Under the pieces are notes generated by a model, which did not search any database, had not been told where the DNA came from, and saw only the letters and a program-made list of their open reading frames with translations. The translations under genes were made by a program, and so were the position numbers. From positions 1 through 49,579 of the forward strand of contig CANJZE010000026.1 in assembly GCA_947479455.1 (NCBI GenBank): 49,579 bases of DNA, read 5' to 3'. The first letter of the stretch is position 1; every line of letters begins with the position of its first letter. Positions 33,670 to 42,181 of this stretch are shown here, piece by piece. The DNA comes from Bacteroidota bacterium (GTDB lineage Bacteria > Bacteroidota > Bacteroidia > Chitinophagales > LD1).

Positions 33670-34758
33670 ATGAACAATACTCCAAAATCATCCTTCAAAC
33701 ATATACTCACAGCGGCTTTCATCGCTGTTTTAGCTTCGTTTTCTGTTTCGGCATTTGCTGAAGAAACTGCTGAACATCACGAAACAAAAACGGAAACAAA
33801 ATTCGATGCCGGCAAGATGATTATCGAGCACATCAGTGATGCGCACGACTGGCATATTTTGGGCGAAGGCGAACATGCCGTGTCACTTCCGCTGCCTGTA
33901 ATACTTTATTCTAATCGTGGTTTCGATTGTTTTTTATCCAACAAATTTGAACACGGACATGCAGTGTATAATGGTTACAAGTTAGAGGAGCAACATGTAG
34001 TAGCTGTTAATGAAACCGGTGAAGTAGATGAAGAAGCTACTGCGAGCATTATTGATATTTCTATAACCAAAAATGTAGCTACGCTTTTATTCAGCGTTAC
34101 CTGTTTGCTTTGGATTTTTCTTTCTGTTGCAAACGCTTACAAAAAGAACCCGAACAAAGCTCCAAGCGGTTTGCAATCGTTTATGGAACCACTCATCATT
34201 TTCATTCGCGATGAAGTTGCTAAACCAAGCATCGGTAAAAAGTATGAAAAGTTTGTTCCGTATTTATTGACGGTGTTCTTCTTAATTCTGTTCAACAATT
34301 TATTGGGCTTAATTCCAATTATGCCGGGTGGTGCAAACCTTTCAGGAAACATTGCCTTCACTATGGTATTGGCGGTTATCACTTTTGTAATTACCACCAT
34401 CAACGGAACAAAACATTACTGGCATCACGTTTTTGCCATGCCGGGCGTTCCAAAGGCAGTGCTCATTATTCTTACCCCTATTGAAATTCTTGGCGTGTTC
34501 TTAAAACCATTTGTATTGATGATACGATTGTTTGCAAACATGACAGCAGGTCACATCATCGCACTTTCGTTCTTCGCTATGATTTTCATTTTTGGTGAAA
34601 TGAGTGCCGGAGCTGGATTGGGAGTAAGCGTTGTATCAGTAGCGTTTACAGTATTTATGGGATTGCTCGAATTGCTGGTTGCATTTTTACAGGCGTATGT
34701 GTTCACCTTGTTGAGCGCTATGTATTTCGGTAGCGCACTTGAAGAAGGACATCATTAA
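33670..34758 (+). CDS. atpB: F1Fo ATP synthase subunit a
   Basis: This 362-residue protein is long for subunit a because of a Bacteroidota-type N-terminal periplasmic extension with a signal-like helix (ILTAAFIAVLASFSVSAFA) and an acidic His-rich stretch. The five-helix core follows. The essential stator arginine is present in LKPFVLMIRLFANMTAGHIIALSF, and the proton half-channel region in LLELLVAFLQAYVFTLLSAMYF. It heads atpB-atpE-atpF-atpH. A 113-base gap of repeats separates it from atpE. Confidence 0.96.
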   Translation: MNNTPKSSFKHILTAAFIAVLASFSVSAFAEETAEHHETKTETKFDAGKMIIEHISDAHDWHILGEGEHAVSLPLPVILYSNRGFDCFLSNKFEHGHAVYNGYKLEEQHVVAVNETGEVDEEATASIIDISITKNVATLLFSVTCLLWIFLSVANAYKKNPNKAPSGLQSFMEPLIIFIRDEVAKPSIGKKYEKFVPYLLTVFFLILFNNLLGLIPIMPGGANLSGNIAFTMVLAVITFVITTINGTKHYWHHVFAMPGVPKAVLIILTPIEILGVFLKPFVLMIRLFANMTAGHIIALSFFAMIFIFGEMSAGAGLGVSVVSVAFTVFMGLLELLVAFLQAYVFTLLSAMYFGSALEEGHH

Positions 34759-34774
34759 AAAAAATATGAAACTT

Positions 34775-34816
34775 GAAATACGAAATACGAATGAACTTCT
34801 TCGGACTTCGGACTTC
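34775..34816. repeat. 7-base tandem repeats between atpB and atpE
   Basis: (GAAATAC)2-GAA at 34775-34791, then CTTCTTCGGACTTCGGACTT with a final C at 34796-34816. The second unit is the one translated in rimP. Confidence 0.65.
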
Positions 34817-34826
34817 CAGCTTCTAA

Positions 34827-35123
<297 letters not shown>

Positions 35124-35133
35124 TCAAAATTCT

Positions 35134-35176
35134 TTCGGGTAACGAAAACGGTTGGTTTAGTTACCCGAATTTTTTC
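35134..35176 (+). terminator. Terminator-like hairpin between atpE and atpF
   Basis: TTCGGGTAAC (35134-35143) pairs perfectly with GTTACCCGAA (35160-35169) and is followed by TTTTTTC. It has all the marks of an intrinsic terminator but lies inside the operon. Partial read-through would give more atpE than atpF mRNA. Confidence 0.85.
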
Positions 35177-35214
35177 TTTGATTTTTGATTTTTAAACTTT
35201 GAAATTTATTTAAA

Positions 35215-35709
35215 ATGGAATTAGTAAAACCCGCGATAGGACTTATTTTCTGGATGTGTGTTACATTCAGTATTCTCCTTTTCATTCTCACCAAGTTTGC
35301 CTGGAAACCAATTCTGGCAATGATTAAAGAGCGTGAGCAAACCATTGAAAACTCATTGAACGAAGCCAACAAAGCACGTGCTGAAATGAGTCAGTTGGTA
35401 GCGAAAAACGAAGAGCTTTTGAATCAGGCAAAAGAAGAGAGAAATAAAATTTTGCATGAAGCAAAAGAAGCAGCAGAAAAAGTAAAGACAGATATTGTTG
35501 CCCGCGCACAAAAAGAAGCGGAAGAAAAAATTCAGATGTCGTTCCGCGAAATTGAAATTCAAAAGAAAGCGGCTATTGCTGAAATTAAGAACTCAGTTGG
35601 TTTGATGGCTCTGGAAATTGCAGAGAAAGTAATTCGCAAAGAACTTAAAGGCAATTCAGAACAAGTAGAGTTTGTAAACAAACTGGCGAAAGAATCCAAC
35701 TTAAATTAA
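35215..35709 (+). CDS. atpF: F1Fo ATP synthase subunit b
   Basis: This 164-residue protein has one N-terminal membrane helix (LIFWMCVTFSILLFILTKFAWKPI, where the Lys/Trp/Pro block marks its cytoplasmic end), then a long Glu/Lys/Ala coiled coil forming the peripheral stalk. The end, MALEIAEKVIRKELKGNSEQVEFVNKL, is the conserved delta-binding tail. The start ATG at 35215 follows the hairpin by 39 bases. The 81 bases to atpH are filled with opposed 8-base repeats. Confidence 0.95.
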   Translation: MELVKPAIGLIFWMCVTFSILLFILTKFAWKPILAMIKEREQTIENSLNEANKARAEMSQLVAKNEELLNQAKEERNKILHEAKEAAEKVKTDIVARAQKEAEEKIQMSFREIEIQKKAAIAEIKNSVGLMALEIAEKVIRKELKGNSEQVEFVNKLAKESNLN

Positions 35710-35786
35710 TTCGGAAATTCGGAAATTCGGAAATTTGAAATTGAATTTCATTCCCGAATTCTCGAATTCTCGAATTCTCAAATTCG
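35708..35786. repeat. Opposed 8-base repeat arrays between atpF and atpH
   Basis: (AATTCGGA)3 at 35708-35731 faces (CGAATTCT)3 at 35755-35778, plus a variant CAAATTCG. The units are near reverse complements, so the region can fold into an imperfect stem. The first unit overlaps the atpF stop codon. Confidence 0.8.
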
Positions 35787-35790
35787 AATT

Positions 35791-36354
35791 ATGAGCTCAC
35801 ACAGATTAGCTACCCGATATGCCAAATCACTTATTCAGCGTGCTGAAGAGAAAGGTTTGTTGAGTGAAGTTTACAAGGACATTCAAACCACCGATGCAAT
35901 TTTTGAAGGCAGCCGCGATTTGAAGTTGATGTTCAAGAGCCCGATTATTCCTGCCGATAAAAAATTAGCGGTGGTGAAGAAGTTGTTTGAAAGTAGAGTG
36001 CACGAATTGCTTTTCCGTTTTATGACCTTAATGATTAAGAAGGGAAGAGAGTCGCACTTTCACGATATGGTGAGTGCTTTTATTGTTCAATACAACGTTA
36101 TAAAAGGAATTACTCCGGTAACTATTATTTCGGCAGTGAAGTTAGATGCCGGTCTGGTTCAAAGCATTCTTGCTTCATTAAAGAAGAAAGAAAACCTCAA
36201 GGAAGTAGAATTAGTAGAAGTAATTGACGAAACCTTGATTGCAGGTTTTGTGCTCAAATACGAAGACAAAATGATTGACAATAGTGTTCGCAAAAACCTC
36301 AGTTCATTGCGCAATATTATTGAAGACGATTCTTACATCAAGCGTTACAGCTAA
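35791..36354 (+). CDS. atpH: F1Fo ATP synthase subunit delta
   Basis: This 187-residue stalk protein has the N-terminal helical bundle typical of OSCP/delta (RLATRYAKSLIQRAEEKGLLSEVYKDI) and the C-terminal strand region (IDETLIAGFVLKYEDKMIDNSVRKNLSSLR). It is the last atp gene visible. atpA and atpG, which normally follow in Bacteroidota, are replaced by a convergent DUF1015 gene. A short hairpin CATCTC-AAAA-GAGATG follows the stop. Confidence 0.94.
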   Translation: MSSHRLATRYAKSLIQRAEEKGLLSEVYKDIQTTDAIFEGSRDLKLMFKSPIIPADKKLAVVKKLFESRVHELLFRFMTLMIKKGRESHFHDMVSAFIVQYNVIKGITPVTIISAVKLDAGLVQSILASLKKKENLKEVELVEVIDETLIAGFVLKYEDKMIDNSVRKNLSSLRNIIEDDSYIKRYS

Positions 36355-36366
36355 GATTGTATCATC

Positions 36367-37611
36367 TCAAAAGAGATGACTAAATAATCCATCTCTTAAT
36401 TTCGGTTCAAACCAGGTTGACTTTGGCGGCATCACATTTCCGCTGTCAGCAATATCCATTAGTTGTTTCAACGAAACAGGAAACAGAGCGAAAGCAATTT
36501 TCATATCCCCGTTGTCAACTCTCCGCTCTAATTCTTTCAAGCCACGAATTCCACCGACAAAATCAATTCGCTTATCGGTACGCACATCTTTAATTCCAAG
36601 CAGCGGCTCTAGAATATTTTCCTGAAGAATAGTTACATCTAAAATTCCGATTGGATCTTGTTTGATGAATTCATTTTTTGGTTCGAGTTTGTACCACGCT
36701 CCGTTTAGGTACATTCCGAACTCATGAAGCGAACTTGGTTTCACTTTTTCCAAAGTTGAAACTTGAACATTGAACCGTGAACTTACTTTCTCTAAAAATT
36801 GTTCGTTCTCTAATTCATTCAAATCCTTCACTGTTCTGTTATAATCCATAATAGCCAATTGCTCATCGGGAAATAAAACGGAAAGGAAAAAATTATACTC
36901 TTCGGTTCCGTTATGATCCGGATTTTGGCTTTTCAGCTTCAAGCCCACTTTAGCAGCCGATGCAGTGCGATGGTGACCATCGGCTATGTATGTAAATGGA
37001 ATTTCTTTTTCAAAAAGTGAAACGAGTTGAACAATTTGATTTTCATTATTCACCACCCAAACGGTATGCTGCACATTATCGGTAGCTGTAAAATCATAAA
37101 CGGGTTTTTGTGATGAAACAATTACGTTCACAATTTCATCAACCGATTTGTTTTTTGGATAAGTAAGAAATATAGGACCCACATGTGCTTGCACGGTCTT
37201 CATGTGAAGGATACGGTCTTCTTCTTTTTCGGGGCGTGTGAATTCGTGTTTCTTGATGACATCATTAAAATAATCTTCTACCGAAGAAGAAGCTACCAAA
37301 CCAATCTGTCTGCGTCCATTCATTACCTGCGCATATATATATAGGAGTGGTTTGTCTTCCTGAAACAAAACGCCATCGGAAATGAATTGGGAGAAATTTT
37401 CTTTCGCCTTATTATAGACTTCCTGCGAATGCTCGTCGGTGTTTTCAGGAAAATCTATTTCTGCCCGACTCACATGCAAAAATGAAAATGGATTTCCTTT
37501 TGCCATTTCACGTGCTTCGCGTGTATTCATTACATCGTAAGGAAGTGAAGCTACTTGTGCAGCCAATTCAGTTTTGGGACGGACTGCTTTAAACGGTTTT
37601 ATAATTGCCAT
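36367..37611 (-). CDS. DUF1015 family protein (SerK-like)
   Basis: This 414-residue cytoplasmic protein starts MAIIKPFKAVRPK. It has conserved DUF1015 blocks: PYDVMNTREAREMAKGNPFSFLHVSRAEID, and YIADGHHRTASAAKVG with a His/Arg-rich active-site look. Members characterised in archaea and staphylococci are ADP- or ATP-dependent free-serine kinases, so a serine kinase role is possible but unproven. An upstream extension to 37656 overlaps the DUF5615 gene and is unlikely. It is separated from the DUF5615 stop by only four bases, so it may be read from the upstream toxin-antitoxin promoter. Confidence 0.85.
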   Translation of the reverse strand: MAIIKPFKAVRPKTELAAQVASLPYDVMNTREAREMAKGNPFSFLHVSRAEIDFPENTDEHSQEVYNKAKENFSQFISDGVLFQEDKPLLYIYAQVMNGRRQIGLVASSSVEDYFNDVIKKHEFTRPEKEEDRILHMKTVQAHVGPIFLTYPKNKSVDEIVNVIVSSQKPVYDFTATDNVQHTVWVVNNENQIVQLVSLFEKEIPFTYIADGHHRTASAAKVGLKLKSQNPDHNGTEEYNFFLSVLFPDEQLAIMDYNRTVKDLNELENEQFLEKVSSRFNVQVSTLEKVKPSSLHEFGMYLNGAWYKLEPKNEFIKQDPIGILDVTILQENILEPLLGIKDVRTDKRIDFVGGIRGLKELERRVDNGDMKIAFALFPVSLKQLMDIADSGNVMPPKSTWFEPKLRDGLFSHLF

Positions 37612-37615
37612 GAAT

Positions 37616-37972
37616 TTATTTGGGGCTAAGTAGAAAAAGTTCAAGACAACCTTCATTATGATATGCCTCGTCAGAAATAAAAGATGTAATCATATCTTTC
37701 TGAGCAATCAAAAAATCTGCTGCTTGTTTATTGGAAATATTTCCGGTTTTGAACCAAATTATTTTTGGAGGAAAGCCCTTAGCCATTTGAATATTGAAGA
37801 AGTCTTCGTCAAAAGTGACTATTGCAAATCCGTTTTGTTTAGCATGTTGCCAAACGGTAACATCATTTGCATCTGTCAACTCCTCTTGTTTAACGCTTGA
37901 GGCAAAAGGAAAATGTTGTTCAATAAGCTTTACAACTCTGTGGGAGATGTTTTGGTCTAACAACAACTTCAT
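37616..37972 (-). CDS. DUF5615 PIN-like protein, probable toxin
   Basis: This 118-residue protein starts MKLLLDQNISHRVVKLI with the N-terminal Asp of PIN-like nucleases. A second acidic cluster is in IVTFDEDFFN and a late strand in PKIIWFKTGNISN. This is the DUF5615 (Mut7-C related) profile. It overlaps the DUF433 gene by four bases and always tends to pair with it. Likely a VapC-like ribonuclease toxin, with the activity inferred from fold and partner. Confidence 0.85.
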   Translation of the reverse strand: MKLLLDQNISHRVVKLIEQHFPFASSVKQEELTDANDVTVWQHAKQNGFAIVTFDEDFFNIQMAKGFPPKIIWFKTGNISNKQAADFLIAQKDMITSFISDEAYHNEGCLELFLLSPK

Positions 37973-38190
37973 AAAAGCACTTTCACATTTTGCTCTTTAT
38001 GTGCTGCGTAGTCGAGGCAGGCAAGTATATCTTCATTTGTAAGTTCGGGAAAATCTTCAATAATATTTTCGTGAGTCATACCCGATGCGAGCCAACCTAA
38101 CACATCACCCACTGTTATGCGCATACCTCTTACACAAGGTTTGCCTCCTCTCTTGCCCGGCTCTACAGTTATAATTTCCTGATAGTTCAT
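37969..38190 (-). CDS. DUF433 family protein, probable antitoxin
   Basis: This 73-residue protein matches the DUF433 pattern closely: EIITVEPGKRGGKPCVRGMRITVGDVLGWLASGMTHENIIEDFPELTNEDILACLDYA. This winged-helix-like domain acts as the DNA-binding antitoxin for DUF5615 proteins. Its promoter box ends four bases before the ATG. Both genes lie between hemW and the DUF1015 gene on the same strand. Confidence 0.88.
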   Translation of the reverse strand: MNYQEIITVEPGKRGGKPCVRGMRITVGDVLGWLASGMTHENIIEDFPELTNEDILACLDYAAHKEQNVKVLL

Positions 38191-38194
38191 GCTT

Positions 38195-38202
38195 CGAAAA
38201 TA
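38195..38202 (-). promoter_or_regulatory. -7 box (TATTTTCG) at leaderless distance from DUF433 start
   Basis: The minus strand reads TATTTTCG, AAGC, ATG. A TTG lies 20 bases further upstream as a possible -33 element. The box overlaps the intergenic bases just after the hemW stop. Confidence 0.5.
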
Positions 38203-38208
38203 AACTAA

Positions 38209-39339
38209 CTATTCCACTTCGTCAATAAACAATGTAGCAGCAATTTTATCGGCAAAAAACTTTCCTTCATCCGTCAATCTCAAAATGCCGTTTTCGAAAG
38301 TATAATGAGCAGCATCAATCTGTTGAAGACTTCTTTGTATTTCATTCGTAATTCGTAATTCGTAATTCGTAATTGAGAAGCCCCACATTGTTCTAAGGGA
38401 AATCATAATTTTCTCATTCACTTTTTGTGCTTCAGTCAAAATCTCTTCTTCAAAGTTCAATTCGTTTTTCTCCAGCGAATTGATGTAATTGATATTGTTC
38501 GAAACATTCCATCTTCTTGAAACGCCATTGAATGAATGAGCCGAAGGACCAAGTCCCAAATACTTTTTGCCGAACCAGTAATTGGAATTGTGTATTGCAT
38601 GCTTTTTATCGCGTGCAAAATTTGAAATTTCATACTGCTCAAAATTGTGACCGCGCATTTCATCCATCAGCATTTTAAACTGTCGGGCAGATTGCTCTTC
38701 ATCAACAGGTTTAGACTCCCCTTTCAATATCTTTTTGTCCAAAGATGTTTTGGGTTCAACGGTAAGCGCATAAGAAGAAATGTGCGGAACGTTTAATTCA
38801 AAAGCTATGTCAAGATTTTTTTTCCAGTATTCATCGTTCATAGTTGGCGTGCCGTAAATCAAATCAATAGTGATGTTTTCAAATCCTGCGTTTTGCACTC
38901 TTTTAATAGAAGCAATAGCTTCTTCGGCATTATGCGCGCGGTTCATGTATTTTAAATCTTCATCAAAAAAAGATTGAACACCAATTGAAAAACGATTGAG
39001 TCCGTATTTTTTCAATTCGCTTAACTCCTTGATTTTCTCCTCTGTCAAATCATCAGGATTTGTTTCTATCGTAAATTCCTGAACTGAACTCAAATCATAC
39101 ACGGATTGAAGTTTCTCTAAGAGCAGTTTTAAATCACCAATCGTCAATTGGCTTGGAGTGCCTCCGCCTAAATACAGTGTTTCAATTTTTTCGCCTTGCA
39201 GGTAACCGTTGCTCAATTCTATTTCGCGAAGCAGTGACTGTATAAATTTGTCCTTATTCCCCAGCGATGTGCTGAAATAAAAATTGCAGTAGTTGCAAGC
39301 CTGTTTGCAAAAAGGAATATGTATGTAGATGCCAGCCAA
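38209..39339 (-). CDS. hemW: Radical SAM heme chaperone HemW
   Basis: This 376-residue protein has the radical-SAM cysteine motif in HIPFCKQACNYCNFYF (CxxxCxxC), the SAM site LYLGGGTPSQL, and SIGVQSFFDEDLKYMNRAHN. It inserts heme into target proteins rather than acting as coproporphyrinogen oxidase, as for other HemW-like proteins with this Cys pattern. There is no ATG: the TTG at 39339 gives exactly the canonical N-terminus (M)AGIYIHIPFC, so TTG is the likely start. The frame also opens at a TTG at 39378. Near the C-terminus, SITNYELRITNEIQ is encoded by 7-base tandem repeats. Confidence 0.9.
   Translation of the reverse strand: MAGIYIHIPFCKQACNYCNFYFSTSLGNKDKFIQSLLREIELSNGYLQGEKIETLYLGGGTPSQLTIGDLKLLLEKLQSVYDLSSVQEFTIETNPDDLTEEKIKELSELKKYGLNRFSIGVQSFFDEDLKYMNRAHNAEEAIASIKRVQNAGFENITIDLIYGTPTMNDEYWKKNLDIAFELNVPHISSYALTVEPKTSLDKKILKGESKPVDEEQSARQFKMLMDEMRGHNFEQYEISNFARDKKHAIHNSNYWFGKKYLGLGPSAHSFNGVSRRWNVSNNINYINSLEKNELNFEEEILTEAQKVNEKIMISLRTMWGFSITNYELRITNEIQRSLQQIDAAHYTFENGILRLTDEGKFFADKIAATLFIDEVE
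38343..38374. repeat. 7-base tandem repeat inside hemW
   Basis: The unit AATTCGT occurs four times, from CATTCGT to a decaying AATTGAG. It is translated on the minus strand as ITNYELRITNE, an addition to the HemW C-terminal domain. Confidence 0.8.
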
Positions 39340-39394
39340 TGTCGAGGTGTGATAATTGATTATTAAAAACAAAATCAAATGTAGCAGTTGGCGT

Positions 39395-39402
39395 TATCTT
39401 AG
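39395..39402 (+). promoter_or_regulatory. Candidate -7 box (TATCTTAG) for the Omp85-DUF4271-hemD operon
   Basis: It is the same TATCTTAGCC sequence as before pepA and ends nine bases before the ATG at 39412. No clear -33 element. Confidence 0.4.
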
Positions 39403-39411
39403 CCACATCAA

Positions 39412-41184
39412 ATGAAAAAGTTTGCGACCATCCTTTTTTTGTTGCTGCTGAAATTTTCTTTCAGCCAGAATAATTATTCGTTACAGGTGATTTGCAGCGA
39501 CAAACCGAGCGAATTCTTTACCAAAAAATTTTCTTACAGAACTCATTTCAAAGATTCTGTTCTTGCGGTTAACGAAGCCAACGATTTGCTTCATCAACTG
39601 CGTTCGTTTGCCTACCTCGCTTCTTCTATTGACAGCATGGTAAACGACAGCACACACGCTCATATATATATGTATGTAGGCGACAAGTTCGATAACCTCA
39701 TTTTAAAGAATGGCAACGTAGATGTATCGCTTCTCGGAAACGCGGGAGTTAAGAGTGCCGTGTTAAGTCAGAAACCGATTTCTGTTGGTGGAGCCGAATT
39801 GGTGAAATCAAGATTATTACATGAGTGCGAAAATTCTGGCTACCCGTTTGCAACAGTGCGACTCGACAGCTTTACAGCCTACCAAAATTCTTATTCAGCC
39901 AAAATATTTTTACAAAAGAACGAGTTAATTCAATTCGACTCCGTTCGCATTTTCGGGAAGACAAGAATCAAGCGCGCATTCCTCAAAAATTATTTGGGAA
40001 TAAAACCCGGCAAGCCATACAACGAAGCCAACGTAAAACGAATCAGGCAACGGTTAAGTGAACTTTCCTTTATCGAATCAGTGCAACCGCATACGATTGA
40101 GTTTGTAAACGGCAAAGCAAAAGTGAATGTGTTTTTGAAAGACCGCAAAGCCAGTGACTTTGATTTGTTACTCGGATTACTTCCAGGCTCATCAGGTCAA
40201 AAACTTTTAATAACAGGTGAAGCGCATATTCATTTAGTAAGCCCGTTTGGTATGGGAGAAGATTTTTTTCTGCAGTGGAAAAAATTACAACCCAAAACAC
40301 AACAGCTCGATGTCCGTATTTCGTATCCCTACTTAGTTGGCTTGCCGCTTGGCATCAGCGCGCGCTTCGAACTTTATAAGCGCGATACTTCTTATCTCGA
40401 TTTAAATGGCGACTACGGAATTCAATACCAAATTATCGGCAGCAACTATTTAAAAGCATCGTTGCGACAACACACCACCATCGTTACAAACGTTGATACC
40501 GCTTACGTTAAACAAACGCGCTCACTGCCGCGCATTCTCGACCTCAATACCAATGAATTTGCCCTGGAATATTTTTTACAAAAACTCGACTATCGTTTTA
40601 ATCCTACTTCGGGTTATGTTTTAAAAGCAGAAGGGTCTGCAGGAGTAAAGCAGATTAAGAAGAATAACAACATACTGGGATTGAAAGACGAATTAACGGG
40701 TGGCAACTTTAGTTTCCTTTACGACACGGCTCATTTGAAAACGTTTCAGTTTCGTTTGGGTTTAGCAATAGACAAGTACTGGCGGCTCGCACCAAGGCAC
40801 ACCATCAAAACTTCTGTTGAAGGTAAATACTATTTCACCCGTAACATTCTCGATAATGAAAAATTCAGATTGGGAGGAGTAAATTCTTTGCGGGGTTTTG
40901 ACGACCAAAGTATTTTTACTCCCTATTACGCTATGGCAAATCTTGAATATCGTTTTCTGCTTTCGAAGAATTCATACTTTGGCGCTTTCTTCAACGCAGC
41001 AGTTGTGCAGGATTCAAGAGTAGGAAATGGACCGGTTGATTTTCCTTTTGGTTTCGGTGTGGCTGCGGGGATTGAAACTAAAGTGGGGATTTTCGGAATT
41101 ACGTATGCTATGGGAAAACAGTTAGACAACAAAATTACCATCAAGTCGGCTAAAATTCATTTTGGCTACATCAATTATTTTTAG
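39412..41184 (+). CDS. Outer-membrane Omp85/BamA-family protein
   Basis: This 590-residue protein has a signal peptide (MKKFATILFLLLLKFSFSQ). A POTRA-like region is visible around 190-260 (FDSVRIFGKTRIKRAFLKNYLGIKPGKPYNEANVKRIRQRLSELSF is a classic POTRA, in pieces). A C-terminal 16-strand beta-barrel ends in an aromatic residue (HFGYINYF). FRLGGVNSLRGFDDQSIF is the family RGF motif in the barrel. It is shorter than BamA (fewer POTRAs), so it is probably a TamA-like or patatin-less paralogue with unknown clientele. Its stop overlaps the start of the DUF4271 gene by one base. Confidence 0.9.
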   Translation: MKKFATILFLLLLKFSFSQNNYSLQVICSDKPSEFFTKKFSYRTHFKDSVLAVNEANDLLHQLRSFAYLASSIDSMVNDSTHAHIYMYVGDKFDNLILKNGNVDVSLLGNAGVKSAVLSQKPISVGGAELVKSRLLHECENSGYPFATVRLDSFTAYQNSYSAKIFLQKNELIQFDSVRIFGKTRIKRAFLKNYLGIKPGKPYNEANVKRIRQRLSELSFIESVQPHTIEFVNGKAKVNVFLKDRKASDFDLLLGLLPGSSGQKLLITGEAHIHLVSPFGMGEDFFLQWKKLQPKTQQLDVRISYPYLVGLPLGISARFELYKRDTSYLDLNGDYGIQYQIIGSNYLKASLRQHTTIVTNVDTAYVKQTRSLPRILDLNTNEFALEYFLQKLDYRFNPTSGYVLKAEGSAGVKQIKKNNNILGLKDELTGGNFSFLYDTAHLKTFQFRLGLAIDKYWRLAPRHTIKTSVEGKYYFTRNILDNEKFRLGGVNSLRGFDDQSIFTPYYAMANLEYRFLLSKNSYFGAFFNAAVVQDSRVGNGPVDFPFGFGVAAGIETKVGIFGITYAMGKQLDNKITIKSAKIHFGYINYF

Positions 41185-42050
41185 TGCGCAGAAAATTTTG
41201 CTCGTGTATTCTTATCCTGTTTTTTTCGATTAGTTGCTTTTCTCAAGGCAATGACTCAACTATGCTTTCGCATTTTCCCATTGGGTATTTAGCAACTGAC
41301 TCTGCTTCGCTCTCCGCTAAATTTCCTTTCAACGGTTTTCAATCACTGCTGCTGAGCGAGAACAAACCAATGGTGAATGATATTGAGCAATACAAATCTT
41401 CTTATCACAACGTCACCGTATTTATTATGCTGTTAGTGTTACTTGCTGCACTTACGTATATCAAAACTGCTTTTAGTAAAGAGTTGGAAGAAACACTTCA
41501 GTCCGTTGTCAATCAAAATCTTTCGCATCAAATTTTCAGAACACAGTCAGGAGAAATTTCTCTCTCTTCATTCGTGCTGCATTTGAATTTTATTGTTGTA
41601 ATAAGTTTATACTTAAGATTTGTTTTTGTGAAGTACTATCACATTTCATCGCTCGAAAATTTCTCTTCTATATTTTTTTTAAATTTTTTATTCACATTTT
41701 TTTACGTTGGAAAATTGTTTGCGTTGAAATTCATTGGTAATATTTTTGAATTGAAAGATGTATGTAATGAGTACGCGTTTCAATTTTCCATCATCTGCAA
41801 AACATTAGGATTGACGCTGATTCCCGCGCTATTTATTTTTTATGCTGCTGCAGAAAAATATTTTGATTTTATTTTTTTTATCACGCTCTTCATCATCATG
41901 ATATTTTTGTTGTTACTGTTATGGCGAGGGTTATCCACAGGATTCAAATTGTTGTACAGCAGCGTGTATCACTTTTTTATTTACGTTTGTTGCATAGAAA
42001 TATCAATGATGTTTCTATGTATCAAATTGTTCACTAAAACAATTAACTAA
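41184..42050 (+). CDS. DUF4271 membrane protein
   Basis: This 288-residue protein has a GTG start sharing one base with the previous stop. A signal-like first helix (ILILFFSISCFSQG) precedes six or so hydrophobic segments from residue 75 on, in the DUF4271 pattern (YKSSYHNVTVFIMLLVLL; SLYLRFVFVKYY; LFTFFYVGKLFALKF). DUF4271 genes commonly sit just upstream of hemD in Bacteroidota, as here. The function is unknown. The A/T-rich coding with many Phe/Leu codons reflects its membrane nature. It is followed three bases later by the ATG of the Lys/Ala-rich peptide. Confidence 0.85.
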   Translation: MRRKFCSCILILFFSISCFSQGNDSTMLSHFPIGYLATDSASLSAKFPFNGFQSLLLSENKPMVNDIEQYKSSYHNVTVFIMLLVLLAALTYIKTAFSKELEETLQSVVNQNLSHQIFRTQSGEISLSSFVLHLNFIVVISLYLRFVFVKYYHISSLENFSSIFFLNFLFTFFYVGKLFALKFIGNIFELKDVCNEYAFQFSIICKTLGLTLIPALFIFYAAAEKYFDFIFFITLFIIMIFLLLLLWRGLSTGFKLLYSSVYHFFIYVCCIEISMMFLCIKLFTKTIN

Positions 42051-42053
42051 ACC

Positions 42054-42128
42054 ATGGCAACAAAAAAGAAAGCCGCAAAAAAAGCTGCAAAAAAGCCAGC
42101 TAAGAAGAAAGCCGCAAAAAAAAAATAA
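42054..42128 (+). CDS. Histone H1-like Lys/Ala peptide, probable N-terminus of HemD (frame broken at A10)
   Basis: The ATG opens three bases after the DUF4271 stop and encodes 24 residues: MATKKK, then AKK/KPAKK-type repeats of Lys, Ala and one Pro. The frame stops with TAA at 42126-42128, directly after a run of ten A (42116-42125). If one A is added, the frame reads on through ISKRTTSKKAASDISSKKK into HemD without a stop. The operon spacing suggests that this ATG is the real start of hemD. As it stands it is either a tiny free basic peptide, a frameshifted gene in this assembly, or a site of polymerase slippage. Confidence 0.6.
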   Translation: MATKKKAAKKAAKKPAKKKAAKKK

Positions 42129-42181
42129 GTAAGCGGACAACTTCAAAAAAAGCTGCCAGTGATATTTCTTCTAAGAAGAAA

